Shown here: one piece after another, positions 28,603 through 37,859 of the stretch | Layout of the letters: the number at the start of each line of letters is the position of its first letter | Position numbering within the stretch: position 1 is the first letter of the stretch | NCBI GenBank assembly: GCA_900197615.1 | Contig: FZLR01000005.1 | Location: 1 to 62,370, forward strand | Reading direction: 5' to 3' | Length of the DNA stretch: 62,370 nucleotides | From: Rhodospirillaceae bacterium Spongia-Bin9 | GTDB taxonomy: Bacteria > Pseudomonadota > Alphaproteobacteria > Bin65 | Notes under the pieces: model-generated | What the model was told of the DNA's origin: nothing | The model's input: only the letters and a program-made list of their open reading frames with translations | Databases searched by the model: none | Position numbers and translations under genes: made by a program

Positions 28603-28823
28603 CTGGACCGGTTCGTCCAATTCGGGCATTTCCCGACCTGTGGCCGAACCGTCATCATAGCGCAAACGGATCGGATCGACCTCTCGGCCCCGCTTGTCCG
28701 CCCTCGAACCTGGGGGTTCCGATGTCGTTCGGAATGCCGGTGGCCTGAACTTCAACCGGATTACACCCTAACCGAGCCGCCAGGCTGTCCGAATGGGCGG
28801 GGCCGCCTCAGTCCGCTATGCTC

Positions 28824-29699
28824 TTAATCGGCAACTGCAGGCTCGACAGGCTTTTCATCGTTTCGGATGGACATCGACACGGCGATCAGCACAACGGAGC
28901 CGCCAAGAATCGTCGCCATGTTCGGAACCTCGGTGAACACGATGAACGCCAGAACCGGCGCGAGCGGGGTTTCGAGAGCGCTCAATAGGGCCGTCTGTCC
29001 CGAAGGCACACGTTTTGCGCCTTCTGCCAATGTTATCGTGGCAACCGCAAACAGCAATCCGAACGCAGCCAGGACGAAAATCTCAAACGGTTCGGTACGA
29101 AACGGCGCGCCCAAAGCGAATGACAGGGGCAGCAAAAACAGCGATTGCAAAACAGACGGCCCTGCACTGGGTGTATCGGGGTATTTGCGATAAATGACCA
29201 TTATGGTGGCCATCGCCGCGGTCATGACGAGCGCAAGGGCATCGCCTTGAAGGCCGATCTGTCCGACGGAGCCTGAGACGATGATGCCCACGCCCAGAAA
29301 CGCGCAGAATGAGCCGACCAGTGTTCTGATCGCGATGCGTTCGCCAATGAATCGCCAGGCAAGCACCGCAGCAATCGGTGGGGCAATGGCGTAAATCAGA
29401 GAGACATTGGCGATGGATGTCAGCTTGAATGCAGGTATGAAAGCTGCCGTGCCGATCGCGCCGACAACGCCTACAGCCCAGCCACTGTATCCCATACCGA
29501 AAAAATTGTTCCGAAATGTGCCCTGGCCGATGGTCCAGCCAGTGGTAAGAACGGCCGCAAAAAGACCGCGCCAGAAGATTACTGCCCACGCTCCGGCCAC
29601 GACGCCCTTGGTGAATATACCGGCGGTGCTGTAGGTAACGGCGGCGGCGACAAGCAGCATGACCCCAATGGTGTACTCGGATCGCGTTTTCGAGGTCAT
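28824..29699 (-). CDS. EamA/DMT-family permease
   Basis: Ten-helix EamA permease of 291 residues with two repeats (about 10-140 and 150-285; VAAAVTYSTAGIFTKG, GAKRVPSGQTALLSALETPLAP). The ATG at 29699 has GGGAG upstream; 29729 is an alternative ten residues longer. Base composition is lower in GC than neighbouring genes, as in the divergent LysR gene, so the pair may have been acquired together. A GcvA-type LysR divergent from an EamA gene usually controls it. Confidence 0.83.
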   Translation of the reverse strand: MTSKTRSEYTIGVMLLVAAAVTYSTAGIFTKGVVAGAWAVIFWRGLFAAVLTTGWTIGQGTFRNNFFGMGYSGWAVGVVGAIGTAAFIPAFKLTSIANVSLIYAIAPPIAAVLAWRFIGERIAIRTLVGSFCAFLGVGIIVSGSVGQIGLQGDALALVMTAAMATIMVIYRKYPDTPSAGPSVLQSLFLLPLSFALGAPFRTEPFEIFVLAAFGLLFAVATITLAEGAKRVPSGQTALLSALETPLAPVLAFIVFTEVPNMATILGGSVVLIAVSMSIRNDEKPVEPAVAD

Positions 29700-29733
29700 T
29701 GGGAGGCTCCCACCGATTGCCGATCCCATTTCA

Positions 29734-29809
29734 CCATAGTTTTTCTGACCTATGGATACTCTTTACGATCGCAGCCGGTTTCGGAATTTCTGTTTTTCTC
29801 TATAGAGAA
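29734..29809. promoter_or_regulatory. Palindromic sites in the EamA/LysR divergent promoter region
   Basis: Two inverted repeats lie between the divergent genes: CCATAG-N10-CTATGG at 29734-29755 and the perfect 14-base palindrome TTCTCTATAGAGAA at 29796-29809. Both are AT-rich against a GC-rich background. They are candidate operators for the adjacent LysR regulator; no experimental motif is matched. Confidence 0.5.
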
Positions 29810-29824
29810 TAATGGGAGGTAGAG

Positions 29825-29878
29825 ATGATTGACAAACGAGAAGAATTAGAACAATACATTATATATTCTCAGGTGTAA
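29825..29878 (+). CDS. Candidate 17-residue leader peptide upstream of LysR
   Basis: ATG at 29825 is preceded by a strong ribosome site (GGGAGG, five-base spacer) and encodes MIDKREELEQYIIYSQV with a TAA at 29876-29878, three bases before the LysR ATG (29882). The LysR gene's own ribosome site (AGGTG) lies inside the last codons. Codons are AT-rich (TTA, ATA, CGA), unlike the rest of the window. It could couple translation of LysR to the leader; whether it is made is unknown. Confidence 0.4.
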   Translation: MIDKREELEQYIIYSQV

Positions 29879-29881
29879 TAA

Positions 29882-30811
29882 ATGACCCGCCCCCTTCCGC
29901 CACTGAACGCGTTGCGTGCCTTTGAAGCGGCTGCCCGCCATCTGAGCTTCAAATTGGCGGCAAAGGAGTTGAACGTGACACCTGCGGCTGTGAGCCACCA
30001 GGTGAAAGCGCTCGAAGACCTGCTCGGTGTGCCTCTGTTTCGCCGGCTGACCCGCGCGCTTCGGCTAACCGAAGCGGGTCAGGCGGCTTTGCCTGCACTG
30101 ACCGAAGGATTCGACAAGCTGGTGGAGGGTGCGAAGCGGATACGCGCTTATAGCGATAGCGGGGTTCTGACGATCAGTGTCAGCCCGTCCTTCGGATCGA
30201 TGTGGCTTGTCCCCAGGCTCGACCGGTTTCGCAGCAGACACCCCGATATCGAAATCAGGATCGACGGCACCGACCGCCTGGTGGATGTTACCGGCGGCGA
30301 AGTGGACGTGGCGTTGCGCTACGGGCCCGGCAACTACAAAGGGGTGCAGGTCGATTTTCTGTTTAACCAGTTCAACACCCCTGTGTGCAGTCCGGCTCTT
30401 CTGGAAGGGGGCAAGGCGCTGTTGCGCCCCGAAGATCTTCGCCACCACACTCTCCTGCATATCGAATGGAAAGACGCGGACGCCAGCTGGCGCATGTGGC
30501 TTATGGCGGCGGGTCTGCATGATATCGAGCCGACCCGCGGGCCGCACTTCACACAAGAAAGCATGGCCGTACAAGCCGCGCTCGATGGTCAGGGCGTTGC
30601 CTTGATCGGGGACAGGTTGGTGGCGGATCATCTCGCCGCCGGGCGGCTTGTCTGTCCGTTTCACCCGGACCTCAAGACACCGCTGAAGTTCTCCTATTAC
30701 CTGCTGAGCGCCAGAAACGGCACGACAAAGAAAGTCGCTGCATTCCGCAATTGGCTGCTGGGAGAAGTGCAGGAGCATTGTATCGGCAGCGAGACGGAAT
30801 GCCGCCAATGA
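29882..30811 (+). CDS. LysR-family regulator, GcvA-like
   Basis: DNA-binding regulator of 309 residues. The winged HTH occupies about 6-65 (LNALRAFEAAARHLSF, AAKELNVTPAAVSHQVKALE) and the effector domain about 90-300. The opening PLPPLNALRAFEAAARH and the substrate-domain motif TVSVSPSFGSMWLVPRL (here TISVSPSFGS) are typical of the GcvA/AmpR subgroup. It is divergent from the EamA permease gene, its likely target. Translation may depend on the short leader ORF just upstream. Confidence 0.88.
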   Translation: MTRPLPPLNALRAFEAAARHLSFKLAAKELNVTPAAVSHQVKALEDLLGVPLFRRLTRALRLTEAGQAALPALTEGFDKLVEGAKRIRAYSDSGVLTISVSPSFGSMWLVPRLDRFRSRHPDIEIRIDGTDRLVDVTGGEVDVALRYGPGNYKGVQVDFLFNQFNTPVCSPALLEGGKALLRPEDLRHHTLLHIEWKDADASWRMWLMAAGLHDIEPTRGPHFTQESMAVQAALDGQGVALIGDRLVADHLAAGRLVCPFHPDLKTPLKFSYYLLSARNGTTKKVAAFRNWLLGEVQEHCIGSETECRQ

Positions 30812-31075
30812 CGAATGCCTTCTCCAAGGTCGTGCGGGACGAATGACCTTCCGCCGCGCGCCGGCCGGCTCCCGCTCCGCTCCCGAGCCCCGCTGCCGGA
30901 CGACACCCGCGCCTGGGTGTCATCCAGAAAAATCCTTTGAAAGGTAAGCGCGCGGCCATACCGCCCTTGCGGTCGGTCTGTCCGAAGCCGCAGTCTGCGG
31001 CGATGTTCCGGAGGTCGATGGTGTCCACTATCGGCGACCCGATCGACCGAGGCGCGGCTACGCCAAAAGCTTACG

Positions 31076-31888
31076 TTATGGCAATCGCTCCGGCCCCGCT
31101 TCTTCCGGCGCCGCATCCGCCCCGCCCTCCGGGCTCTCGCTGTAGCGCACCCATTCCCGGCGCGCGCGGCCGGTCAGCTGCCACCATAGCAGGAGCGCCT
31201 GATAGGGGATGTTCCGGCGGCGCAGCTGGTGCCACTGTTTCTGCCGGCGCGAGATCGACTGCTTCGACGGCTCGATGTCCGACTCCGACGGGCGTTGCTG
31301 GATGACGGACGGATTGACCTGCACCGGCCTGACGCGGCGCGCGGCTTTCGACAGGCGCGGATCGAACAGCAGGCGGTCGGTCGACACGCTCGCATCCCGG
31401 AACGCCGCGAGGACGATGCCGGCCGCGTCCCGGTTTATGAGATAGCCGGCGGACCCGGCGTTCCAGCGCACGATCCGCCGCAGCTCCCGGCCGCTCGGCG
31501 TTTGCCCGCAGCGGGGGCCCTGGAGGTCTTTCAGACGGTTCGGCCGTTCGAGCTTGATGAGCCCGGTGCCCTCGGGCCACCAGCCGGTCGGGCCGCACAC
31601 CGCCGGCAGGTCGCGCGCCAGTTCCGCGTCGTCTTCGAGGATCATGGCCGCGCCGCTCTCCGTCGCCAGGAACCGGCGCAGGGCTTCGCTGTGGCTCAGC
31701 ATGCAGGCCTTCGAGCCGGCGCGCATCAGCGGGTTGCGGTCGGCCAAGTCCCCGGCCGGCAGCCGGCGGGCGTCGACGGCGGGTACGCGCTCGAACGGCA
31801 GGCCGAGCCGGCCGAGGTCGGCGGCGATCGTCTCGAGCCGGTCGGGGCGGCGGTCCAGGTTGATGACGTACACCGGCAGATGGGTCAC
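31076..31888 (-). CDS. Glycosyltransferase family 25 (LPS biosynthesis type)
   Basis: Glycosyltransferase of 270 residues of the Lex2B/LgtF-like family 25, which adds galactose or glucose to lipooligosaccharide. Motifs are VYVINLDRRPDRL (about 5-17), ACMLSHSEALRRF (about 60-72) and the DxD-like MILEDDAEL (about 80-88). The GTG at 31888 overlaps the TGA of the upstream VOC gene (GTGA), so translation is coupled to an unrelated function. The C-terminal 40 residues are basic then acidic. The acceptor is unknown. Confidence 0.82.
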   Translation of the reverse strand: MTHLPVYVINLDRRPDRLETIAADLGRLGLPFERVPAVDARRLPAGDLADRNPLMRAGSKACMLSHSEALRRFLATESGAAMILEDDAELARDLPAVCGPTGWWPEGTGLIKLERPNRLKDLQGPRCGQTPSGRELRRIVRWNAGSAGYLINRDAAGIVLAAFRDASVSTDRLLFDPRLSKAARRVRPVQVNPSVIQQRPSESDIEPSKQSISRRQKQWHQLRRRNIPYQALLLWWQLTGRARREWVRYSESPEGGADAAPEEAGPERLP

Positions 31889-32523
31889 GGTCGGCCGGTC
31901 CCCCGGCCCCGCCTCAGCGACGGGTCTTTGAGCGTCGTGTCCTGGCCCGGCGGGGCGTCGTCGAGAGCGTCCTCCAGGCTGAAGACCTCGCGCCATTCTT
32001 CGGGCGGGCGGATCGCGGAGGCGCCGTCCGGGCCGTCGGGCACCACCCGGTCCAGCCCCCAGTAGATTTCCAGCCAGTGGCCGTCAGGGTCGCGGAACTC
32101 GACGGCGACCTGCGCGCCGGCGCGCCGCCGGCCCTCGAACAGGATTTCGACGCCATGGGCCTCCAGATGCGCGCGCGCCTTCAGCACCTCGTCGACGGCG
32201 GCGACCTCGAAGGCCATGTGGTGCATGCCGGCGCGGTCCTCCGGCGGCGCGCCCGCGCCGACCAGGGCGACGCCGTGATGGTCCGCATTGCAGCGCATGA
32301 AGACCATTCCGCCGTCCATCATCGTGTCGGGGTAGACGTCCGAGACCCGGAAGCCGAGCACCTTGGTATAGAAATCGACCGAACGCTCCAGGTCGGCGAC
32401 ATAGAGCACGACATGGCCGATCTTGCGGATGTCGAAGGGCAGCGGCCCGTCCGGCGCCTTGTCGCGCAGAACCTGCGCCTCCGGGCCGGCCAGCGCCTTG
32501 TAATCGATCACGCCCCGCGGCAT
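31885..32523 (-). CDS. VOC-superfamily protein, extradiol dioxygenase/glyoxalase type
   Basis: Vicinal-oxygen-chelate protein of 212 residues with one VOC module pair (about 33-165). The likely metal ligands are His in KIGHVVLYV, His in HHMAFEV and Glu in HWLEIYW, as in class I extradiol dioxygenases. The sequence is shorter than classical two-domain ring-cleavage enzymes. Its position near the gal genes makes an aromatic role possible, but glyoxalase or other lyase activity fits equally. The last 40 residues form a charged tail. Confidence 0.8.
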   Translation of the reverse strand: MPRGVIDYKALAGPEAQVLRDKAPDGPLPFDIRKIGHVVLYVADLERSVDFYTKVLGFRVSDVYPDTMMDGGMVFMRCNADHHGVALVGAGAPPEDRAGMHHMAFEVAAVDEVLKARAHLEAHGVEILFEGRRRAGAQVAVEFRDPDGHWLEIYWGLDRVVPDGPDGASAIRPPEEWREVFSLEDALDDAPPGQDTTLKDPSLRRGRGTGRP

Positions 32524-32851
32524 TGGCGCCTCCTCGTTCCGTGTGCCGTTGCCCTCCCGATCCTTCCCCCTCTTCGGAAAGGGAAGCGGTCGGGCGCAGC
32601 GAGGTCGATGGGGGTGCCGTCAAGACCTCGAACCAAACGCCTGGCGGCGCGGCGCGTCTTCCGACGCGCCACCCCCACCTGTCCTTCCCCTCTCAAGAGG
32701 GGGAGGCAATGGGAATAGGGATTGTAGCGCCCGACGGCGCTGCCGGAAAGAAACCCGACCCCGTCTCTCACCTCGACGCCATCGGTGCTATTATGCCGGC
32801 AGCGGGCGGGAGAACCACCGCAGTTTCGGTTCGGCGCAATCGGGCAAGGCG
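32524..32851. other. Gene-free stretch with C/G-run inverted repeats
   Basis: About 330 bases between the divergent VOC and UPF0261 genes. Contains CCTTCCCCCTCTTCGGAAAGGG near 32570-32592 (imperfect hairpin) and CCCCTCT-CA-AGAGGGG near 32688-32703, the kind of short C/G-rich palindrome scattered in alphaproteobacterial intergenic DNA. No T-run follows either, so they are not standard terminators. An in-frame open extension upstream of the UPF0261 ATG is compositional. No clear promoter boxes seen. Confidence 0.5.
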
Positions 32852-34081
32852 ATGGTCGACAGGACGATTCTCGTCGTCGGGACCTACGATACGAAGAACC
32901 CGGAGCTCGCCTATATGGCGGAGCGGATCCGGACGCTCGGCGGCGGCGTGCTGACCATGGACATCGGCGTGCTGGGCGAACCGGCGGCTCCCGTCGATTA
33001 TTCGAGGCGCGACGTCGCGGCGGCGGGCGGCAGTTCGATCGGGGCCGCGGTCGAGGCCGGCCACGAGAACGCCGCCATGCAGATCATGGCCAAAGGCGCC
33101 TCGGCGCTCGCCGCCGGCCTGCACCGGCAGGGGAAATTCCACGGCATCGTCATTCTCGGCGGCACCATGGGGACCGACGCGGCGCTCGACATCTGCAAGG
33201 CGCTGCCGCTCGGCGTGCCGAAATATGTCGTCTCGACAATCGCCTTCTCGCCGCTGATCCCGCCCGACCGGCTCTCGGCGGATATCCAGATGATCCTCTG
33301 GGCGGGCGGCCTGTACGGGCTGAACTCCGTCTGCAAGGCGACGCTCAGCGAGGCGGCCGGGGCCGTGCTCGGCGCGGCGCGGGCAGCCGAGGCGCCGGCG
33401 GACGACCGCCCCGTCGTCGGCATGACCTCGCTCGGATCGGGCTCCATGCACTACATGCTGACGCTGAAGCCCGCCCTGGAGGCGCGCGGCTACGAGGTCG
33501 CGATCTTCCACGCCACCGGCATGGGCGGGATGGCGTTCGAGAACATCGCGTCGCGGGGCGGGTTCTGCTGCGTCATGGATTTCACGCTCGTCGAGCTCGG
33601 CAACCGGATGATGGGCTCCGTCGTCGAGGCCGGGGAAGATCGCCTGCTTGGCGCCGGCCGGGCCGGCATTCCCCAGATCGTCGCGCCGGGATACCTCAGC
33701 CTCGTGCACATCCCGGCCTGGCAGGACCCGCCGCCCCGCTTCGCCGACCGGCCGTTCCACATCCACAACCGGCTGATCAAGTCGGGGCTGCTCAATGAAG
33801 CGGAGCGCCGGGAGATCGCCCGCGAGGTCGGCCGGCGGCTGGCGCAGAGCACGGGTCCGGTGCATTTCATCCTGCCCGCGCAGGGCATCGTGAAATGGGA
33901 CCGGCCCGGCTACGAGGCGCACGATCCGGCGGGGATGGCGGCCTTCTCCGACGAATTGCGGAAATCCGTCCGGCCGCCCGCGTCGATGACCGAGCTCGAC
34001 TGCCACATCAACGACGCCGAATTCGCCGAGGCGGCGCTGGAGATTTTCGACGCCTGGGTCGCCGACGGGACGGTGGGGTGA
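32852..34081 (+). CDS. Tm-1-like ATP-binding domain protein (UPF0261)
   Basis: Protein of 409 residues in the UPF0261/Tm-1-like family, named from the plant virus-resistance protein Tm-1. Two Rossmann-like halves are visible (about 1-190, VVGTYDTKNPELAYMAERIR, ILGGTMGTDAAL; and about 195-405, GMTSLGSGSMHYMLTLKPALE). Bacterial copies often adjoin Liv-type transporters and a TIM-barrel partner; here the liv operon is adjacent, on the opposite strand, but the partner is absent. Biochemical function is not established. Start ATG at 32852 begins at the homology. Confidence 0.85.
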   Translation: MVDRTILVVGTYDTKNPELAYMAERIRTLGGGVLTMDIGVLGEPAAPVDYSRRDVAAAGGSSIGAAVEAGHENAAMQIMAKGASALAAGLHRQGKFHGIVILGGTMGTDAALDICKALPLGVPKYVVSTIAFSPLIPPDRLSADIQMILWAGGLYGLNSVCKATLSEAAGAVLGAARAAEAPADDRPVVGMTSLGSGSMHYMLTLKPALEARGYEVAIFHATGMGGMAFENIASRGGFCCVMDFTLVELGNRMMGSVVEAGEDRLLGAGRAGIPQIVAPGYLSLVHIPAWQDPPPRFADRPFHIHNRLIKSGLLNEAERREIAREVGRRLAQSTGPVHFILPAQGIVKWDRPGYEAHDPAGMAAFSDELRKSVRPPASMTELDCHINDAEFAEAALEIFDAWVADGTVG

Positions 34082-34096
34082 GGCCCTGTCGAAGGG

Positions 34097-34838
<742 letters not shown>

Positions 34839-34846
<8 letters not shown>

Positions 34847-35618
34847 GGCCGTGGCCCAGATAGACGGCGCGGACGCGCTCGTCCGCCGCGATTTCGTCCG
34901 GCGGGCCGGAGGCGAGGACGGCGCCTGAGACCAGCACCGTGATCCGCTCGGCGAAGCGGAACACGACATCCATATCGTGCTCGATGATCATGATGGCGAT
35001 GTCCGCCGGCAGCGCCGCAATGGCGTCGAGGATGATGTGGGATTCGGCGCCGGGCACGCCGGCCGAGGGCTCGTCGAGCAGCAGCACCCGCGGTTCGAGG
35101 GCGAGCGCGATGGCGATCTCGACCAGGCGCTGGCGGCCGTAGGGCAATTCGTCGATGGTCCGGCCGGCGTCGTCCTGCAACTGGACCATCTCGACCAGCC
35201 GCTCGGCCTCGGCGACGACCTCGGGCCGGCTGCCGACCGGGCGGAACAGGCCGGTCGCCACGCCCATGCGCTCGGCCACGGTGAGGTAGATGTTCTCCAG
35301 CACCGTCAGGCCGTTGAACAATGTGTTGATCTGGAAGGTCCGCACCAGGCCGCGCTTGACCCGCTCGTGCTCGGCCAGCCCGGCGATGTCGAGGCCGTCG
35401 AGCAGCACCGATCCGCCGGTCGGCGGCAAAGCCCCGGTCAGCAGGTTGACGAAGGTCGTCTTGCCGGCGCCGTTCGGCCCGATCACGGCATGGCGCGCGC
35501 CGGCCTCCAGCGCGAAATCGATGTCGCGCGCGACGACCAGGGCGCCGAAATTCTTGCACAGGCCCTTGGTTTCCAGAACGGGGTTCTCATGAACGGCGGG
35601 CCCAAGATCGGCAGTCAT
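34839..35618 (-). CDS. livG: Branched-chain-type ABC transporter ATPase LivG
   Basis: First ATPase of the Liv-type importer, 259 residues. Walker A GPNGAGKTT (about 45-53), a Q-loop in RTFQINTLF, the divergent signature ELPYGRQRL and Walker B VLLLDEPSAGV, with EHDMDVVF at the H-loop. The signature is YGRQR instead of LSGGQ-like YGxQR, a normal LivG variant. The ATG at 35618 overlaps the livM stop by four bases. The ATPases would form a LivG-LivF heterodimer on LivHM. Confidence 0.9.
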
Positions 35619-36628
35619 GGCGTCCGCTCCCGGAAGCGGCGGATCAGCGGGTCGAACACGCCGAGCAGGCCGCGCGGCGCGAACAGGACCGTGACGATGA
35701 GGGCGACGCCGACCACCAGCTCCCAATAGGGCGGATCGGTGCCGAGCACGGTCTCTGTCAGGTTCTCCAGGATTGTGAACACGGTGACGCCGATGAAGGC
35801 GCCGTAGAGCCGGCCCGTGCCGCCCAGGATCAGCATGATGAGGATGTTGCCCGACATCTCGAATTCGTAGACGCCGATCGTGATGTTGCCCTGGACCTGG
35901 ACCCAGATCGCGCCGGCGACCCCGGCGATCATGGCGGCGATGACATAGACATGGCGCATGCGCTGCTGCACCGGCGTGCCGATGGCGTGCATGCGGCGGA
36001 CATTCTCGCGGATGCCGACCAGCGAGCGGCCGAACGGCGCATGGACGACCGTGCGCGCGACCAGGAAGCCGAGCACCAGGAAGGCGAAGGCGTACCAGTA
36101 GTTCGTCGTGTAGTAGAGCACGTCGAACGGGAACAGGCCGAGGATGGCGGTGTTCTCGAAATTGATGCCGTCGAAGCCGCCGGTGATGTCGTCCAGGTCC
36201 TTGGCCAGTTCGTAGAGGATGATCCCCAGCGCCATGGTCAGCATCAACAGCGTGAGTTCCCGTGTGCGCAGGATGATCCAGCCCGAAACCCAGCCGAGCA
36301 GGCCGGCGGTGACCGCACCCAGCGCGAGGGCGGAAATCGGCTCCTGCCAGCCGGCGTCGGCGAGGAGGGCAGCGGTGTAGGCCCCGGTGCCGAAGAAGGC
36401 GGCGTGGCCGAGCGAGACGATCCCCGCATAGCCGACGATCAGGTCGAGCGAGATCGCAAACAGGATCAGCACGAGAATCTGGGTCGCGAGCAGCCGGTAG
36501 CCGGGAAACAGGAAATAGACCGCGATGGCAAGGATCCACGGGATCAGCTCGATCGCGCGGAAGCGGTGGGCGCGCAGCAGGGCGCCGGCGGCGGCGCCAT
36601 TATTCGTCCGGGGTGTCGGGACGGTCAC
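35615..36628 (-). CDS. livM: Branched-chain-type ABC transporter permease LivM
   Basis: Permease of 337 residues from a GTG start, with about nine hydrophobic segments and the LivM marks LFAISLDLIVGYAGIVSLGHAAFFGTGAYTAAL (seen in pieces, about 55-90), GFDGI and the EAA-like loop FGRSLVGIRENVRRMHAIG. It is the partner of LivH, whose stop is one base upstream of this start. Substrates of such importers include branched amino acids, amides, urea and aromatic acids; only the context favours the last. Confidence 0.9.
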   Translation of the reverse strand: MTVPTPRTNNGAAAGALLRAHRFRAIELIPWILAIAVYFLFPGYRLLATQILVLILFAISLDLIVGYAGIVSLGHAAFFGTGAYTAALLADAGWQEPISALALGAVTAGLLGWVSGWIILRTRELTLLMLTMALGIILYELAKDLDDITGGFDGINFENTAILGLFPFDVLYYTTNYWYAFAFLVLGFLVARTVVHAPFGRSLVGIRENVRRMHAIGTPVQQRMRHVYVIAAMIAGVAGAIWVQVQGNITIGVYEFEMSGNILIMLILGGTGRLYGAFIGVTVFTILENLTETVLGTDPPYWELVVGVALIVTVLFAPRGLLGVFDPLIRRFRERTP

Positions 36629-36629
36629 G

Positions 36630-37505
36630 TCAGGCTTTTCCCAACAGGCCGTGCGGCCGCCACAGCAGCACGATGAAGGTCACGCCGTAGATGAAGAAGC
36701 CGCCGCCCTCCGGCAGGAAATACTTGCCGGCAAAATCGATGATGCCGAGCAGCAGGGCGGCGACGAAGGTGCCGCGGATGTTGCCCAGCCCGCCGACCGC
36801 GACGACGATCAGGAAGATCACCAGATATTCGAAGGCGAACACCGGCTTCAGCCCGCCCAGAATCTGAATGCCGAGGCCGCCGCCGAGCGCCGCCATGCCG
36901 CTGCCCAGCGCGAAGATGATCGTGAACAGCCGGCCGGTCGGGATGCCGCAGGATTCCGCCATGCGCCGGTTGTCCACCGCCGCGCGCACCTGGGCGCCGA
37001 TCTTCGTGCGCTCCAGGCCGAAGAACAGCGCCGCCACGATGACGCCCCCGGCGACGATCATGAAGGCGCGGTAGACCGGGATGTTCTTGAAGCCGAGGTC
37101 GACGTCGCCGAGCAGGATTTCCGGCAGCAGGATATTCTGCGGGTCCGGCCCCCATACGAAGGAAACCCCGGCGACCGAGACGAAGACGATGCCGATGGTG
37201 AACAGCACCTGGTCGAGCTCCGGCCGGCCGTAGACATGGCGGTAGAGCAGCCGGTCCATGACCGCGCCGAGCGCCGCGACAAGGAAGAAGGCGATCACCA
37301 GGGCCAGCAGGTAGGGCACGCCCAGCGGCGCCACCAGCTTCACCGTGATGTAGCCGCCGACCATGGCGAAGGCGCCGTGGGCCAGGTTGACGAAGCCCAT
37401 CAGCCCCATCGTGATCGACAGGCCGACCGAGATGATGAACAGCAGCATCGCGTAGGCGACGCCGAAAACCAGGATCGTGGTCGCGATATCGAAGGCTGCC
37501 GCCAT
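36630..37505 (-). CDS. livH: Branched-chain-type ABC transporter permease LivH
   Basis: Permease of 291 residues with eight or so hydrophobic segments. LivH features are SITMGLMGFVNLAHGAFAMVGGY (about 31-50 in pieces), the cytoplasmic loop VRAAVDNRRMAESCGIPTGR and the end EYLVIFLIVVAVGGLGNIRGTF. ATG at 37505. It leads livH-livM-livG-livF, all with overlaps or one-base gaps. The binding-protein genes lie upstream across a 354-base spacer containing a hairpin and a repeat. Confidence 0.9.
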   Translation of the reverse strand: MAAAFDIATTILVFGVAYAMLLFIISVGLSITMGLMGFVNLAHGAFAMVGGYITVKLVAPLGVPYLLALVIAFFLVAALGAVMDRLLYRHVYGRPELDQVLFTIGIVFVSVAGVSFVWGPDPQNILLPEILLGDVDLGFKNIPVYRAFMIVAGGVIVAALFFGLERTKIGAQVRAAVDNRRMAESCGIPTGRLFTIIFALGSGMAALGGGLGIQILGGLKPVFAFEYLVIFLIVVAVGGLGNIRGTFVAALLLGIIDFAGKYFLPEGGGFFIYGVTFIVLLWRPHGLLGKA

Positions 37506-37859
37506 TCAGCATTCCTCTGCGATATGGCGCCAGGAGAATCCAACGGGCGAGGCGGGGCGTCCCCCCTCCCCCCAGGGGAGGGGGATTCGGGCGGTCGCAC
37601 AGCGTTTTTGCCGAAGACTCATTCAGGGAATGGCGTGTCTGGGAACAAAACGGTCAATCGACAGACACGCAACCGCGGCGGCTGGCCCGCCCCTTGCCGT
37701 CATATCGACCGGAGCGGCCCGCAGGGACGCGGAGCGGAGATGTCTTTCCTGCGCGGTGCAGGGCCCAAAGCACCGTAGCGGAAAGATTTCTCCTCTCCCT
37801 TCGGTCGGTCGAAATGACGGTTCGGGGCTACTTCGAAACTGCGGATCGGTCCCGAACCG
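37506..37859. other. Spacer between binding-protein gene and livH
   Basis: About 350 bases without a gene inside the presumed binding protein-liv operon. It holds a very stable hairpin with perfect 10-base arms (CCCCCTCCCC/GGGGAGGGGG, 37562-37584) and the 120-base interspersed repeat listed separately at 37699-37818. Read on the minus strand, both are transcribed after the binding-protein gene and before livH, where they could trim or stabilise the message. No promoter is obvious. Confidence 0.55.
37699..37818. repeat. 120-bp palindromic interspersed repeat (copy 2)
   Basis: Begins GTCATATCGACCGGAGCGG and ends TCGGTCGAAATGAC, so the termini are inverted copies of GTCATNTCGACCG. The same ends, and the same 120-base length, bound the copy at 59252-59371, while the interiors differ more. 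The inner part is also partly self-complementary (GCGGAGATGTC / AAGATTTCTCC). It resembles the widespread GTCATTCCGACCGGAGCG-type bacterial repeats. No ORF inside. Confidence 0.7.

Noticed and set aside
30812-31075. Possible gene remnant between LysR and GT25
   Set aside because: Minus-strand frames (for example VDTIDLRNIAADCGFGQTD) look protein-like but are short and match nothing I know; no feature claimed.
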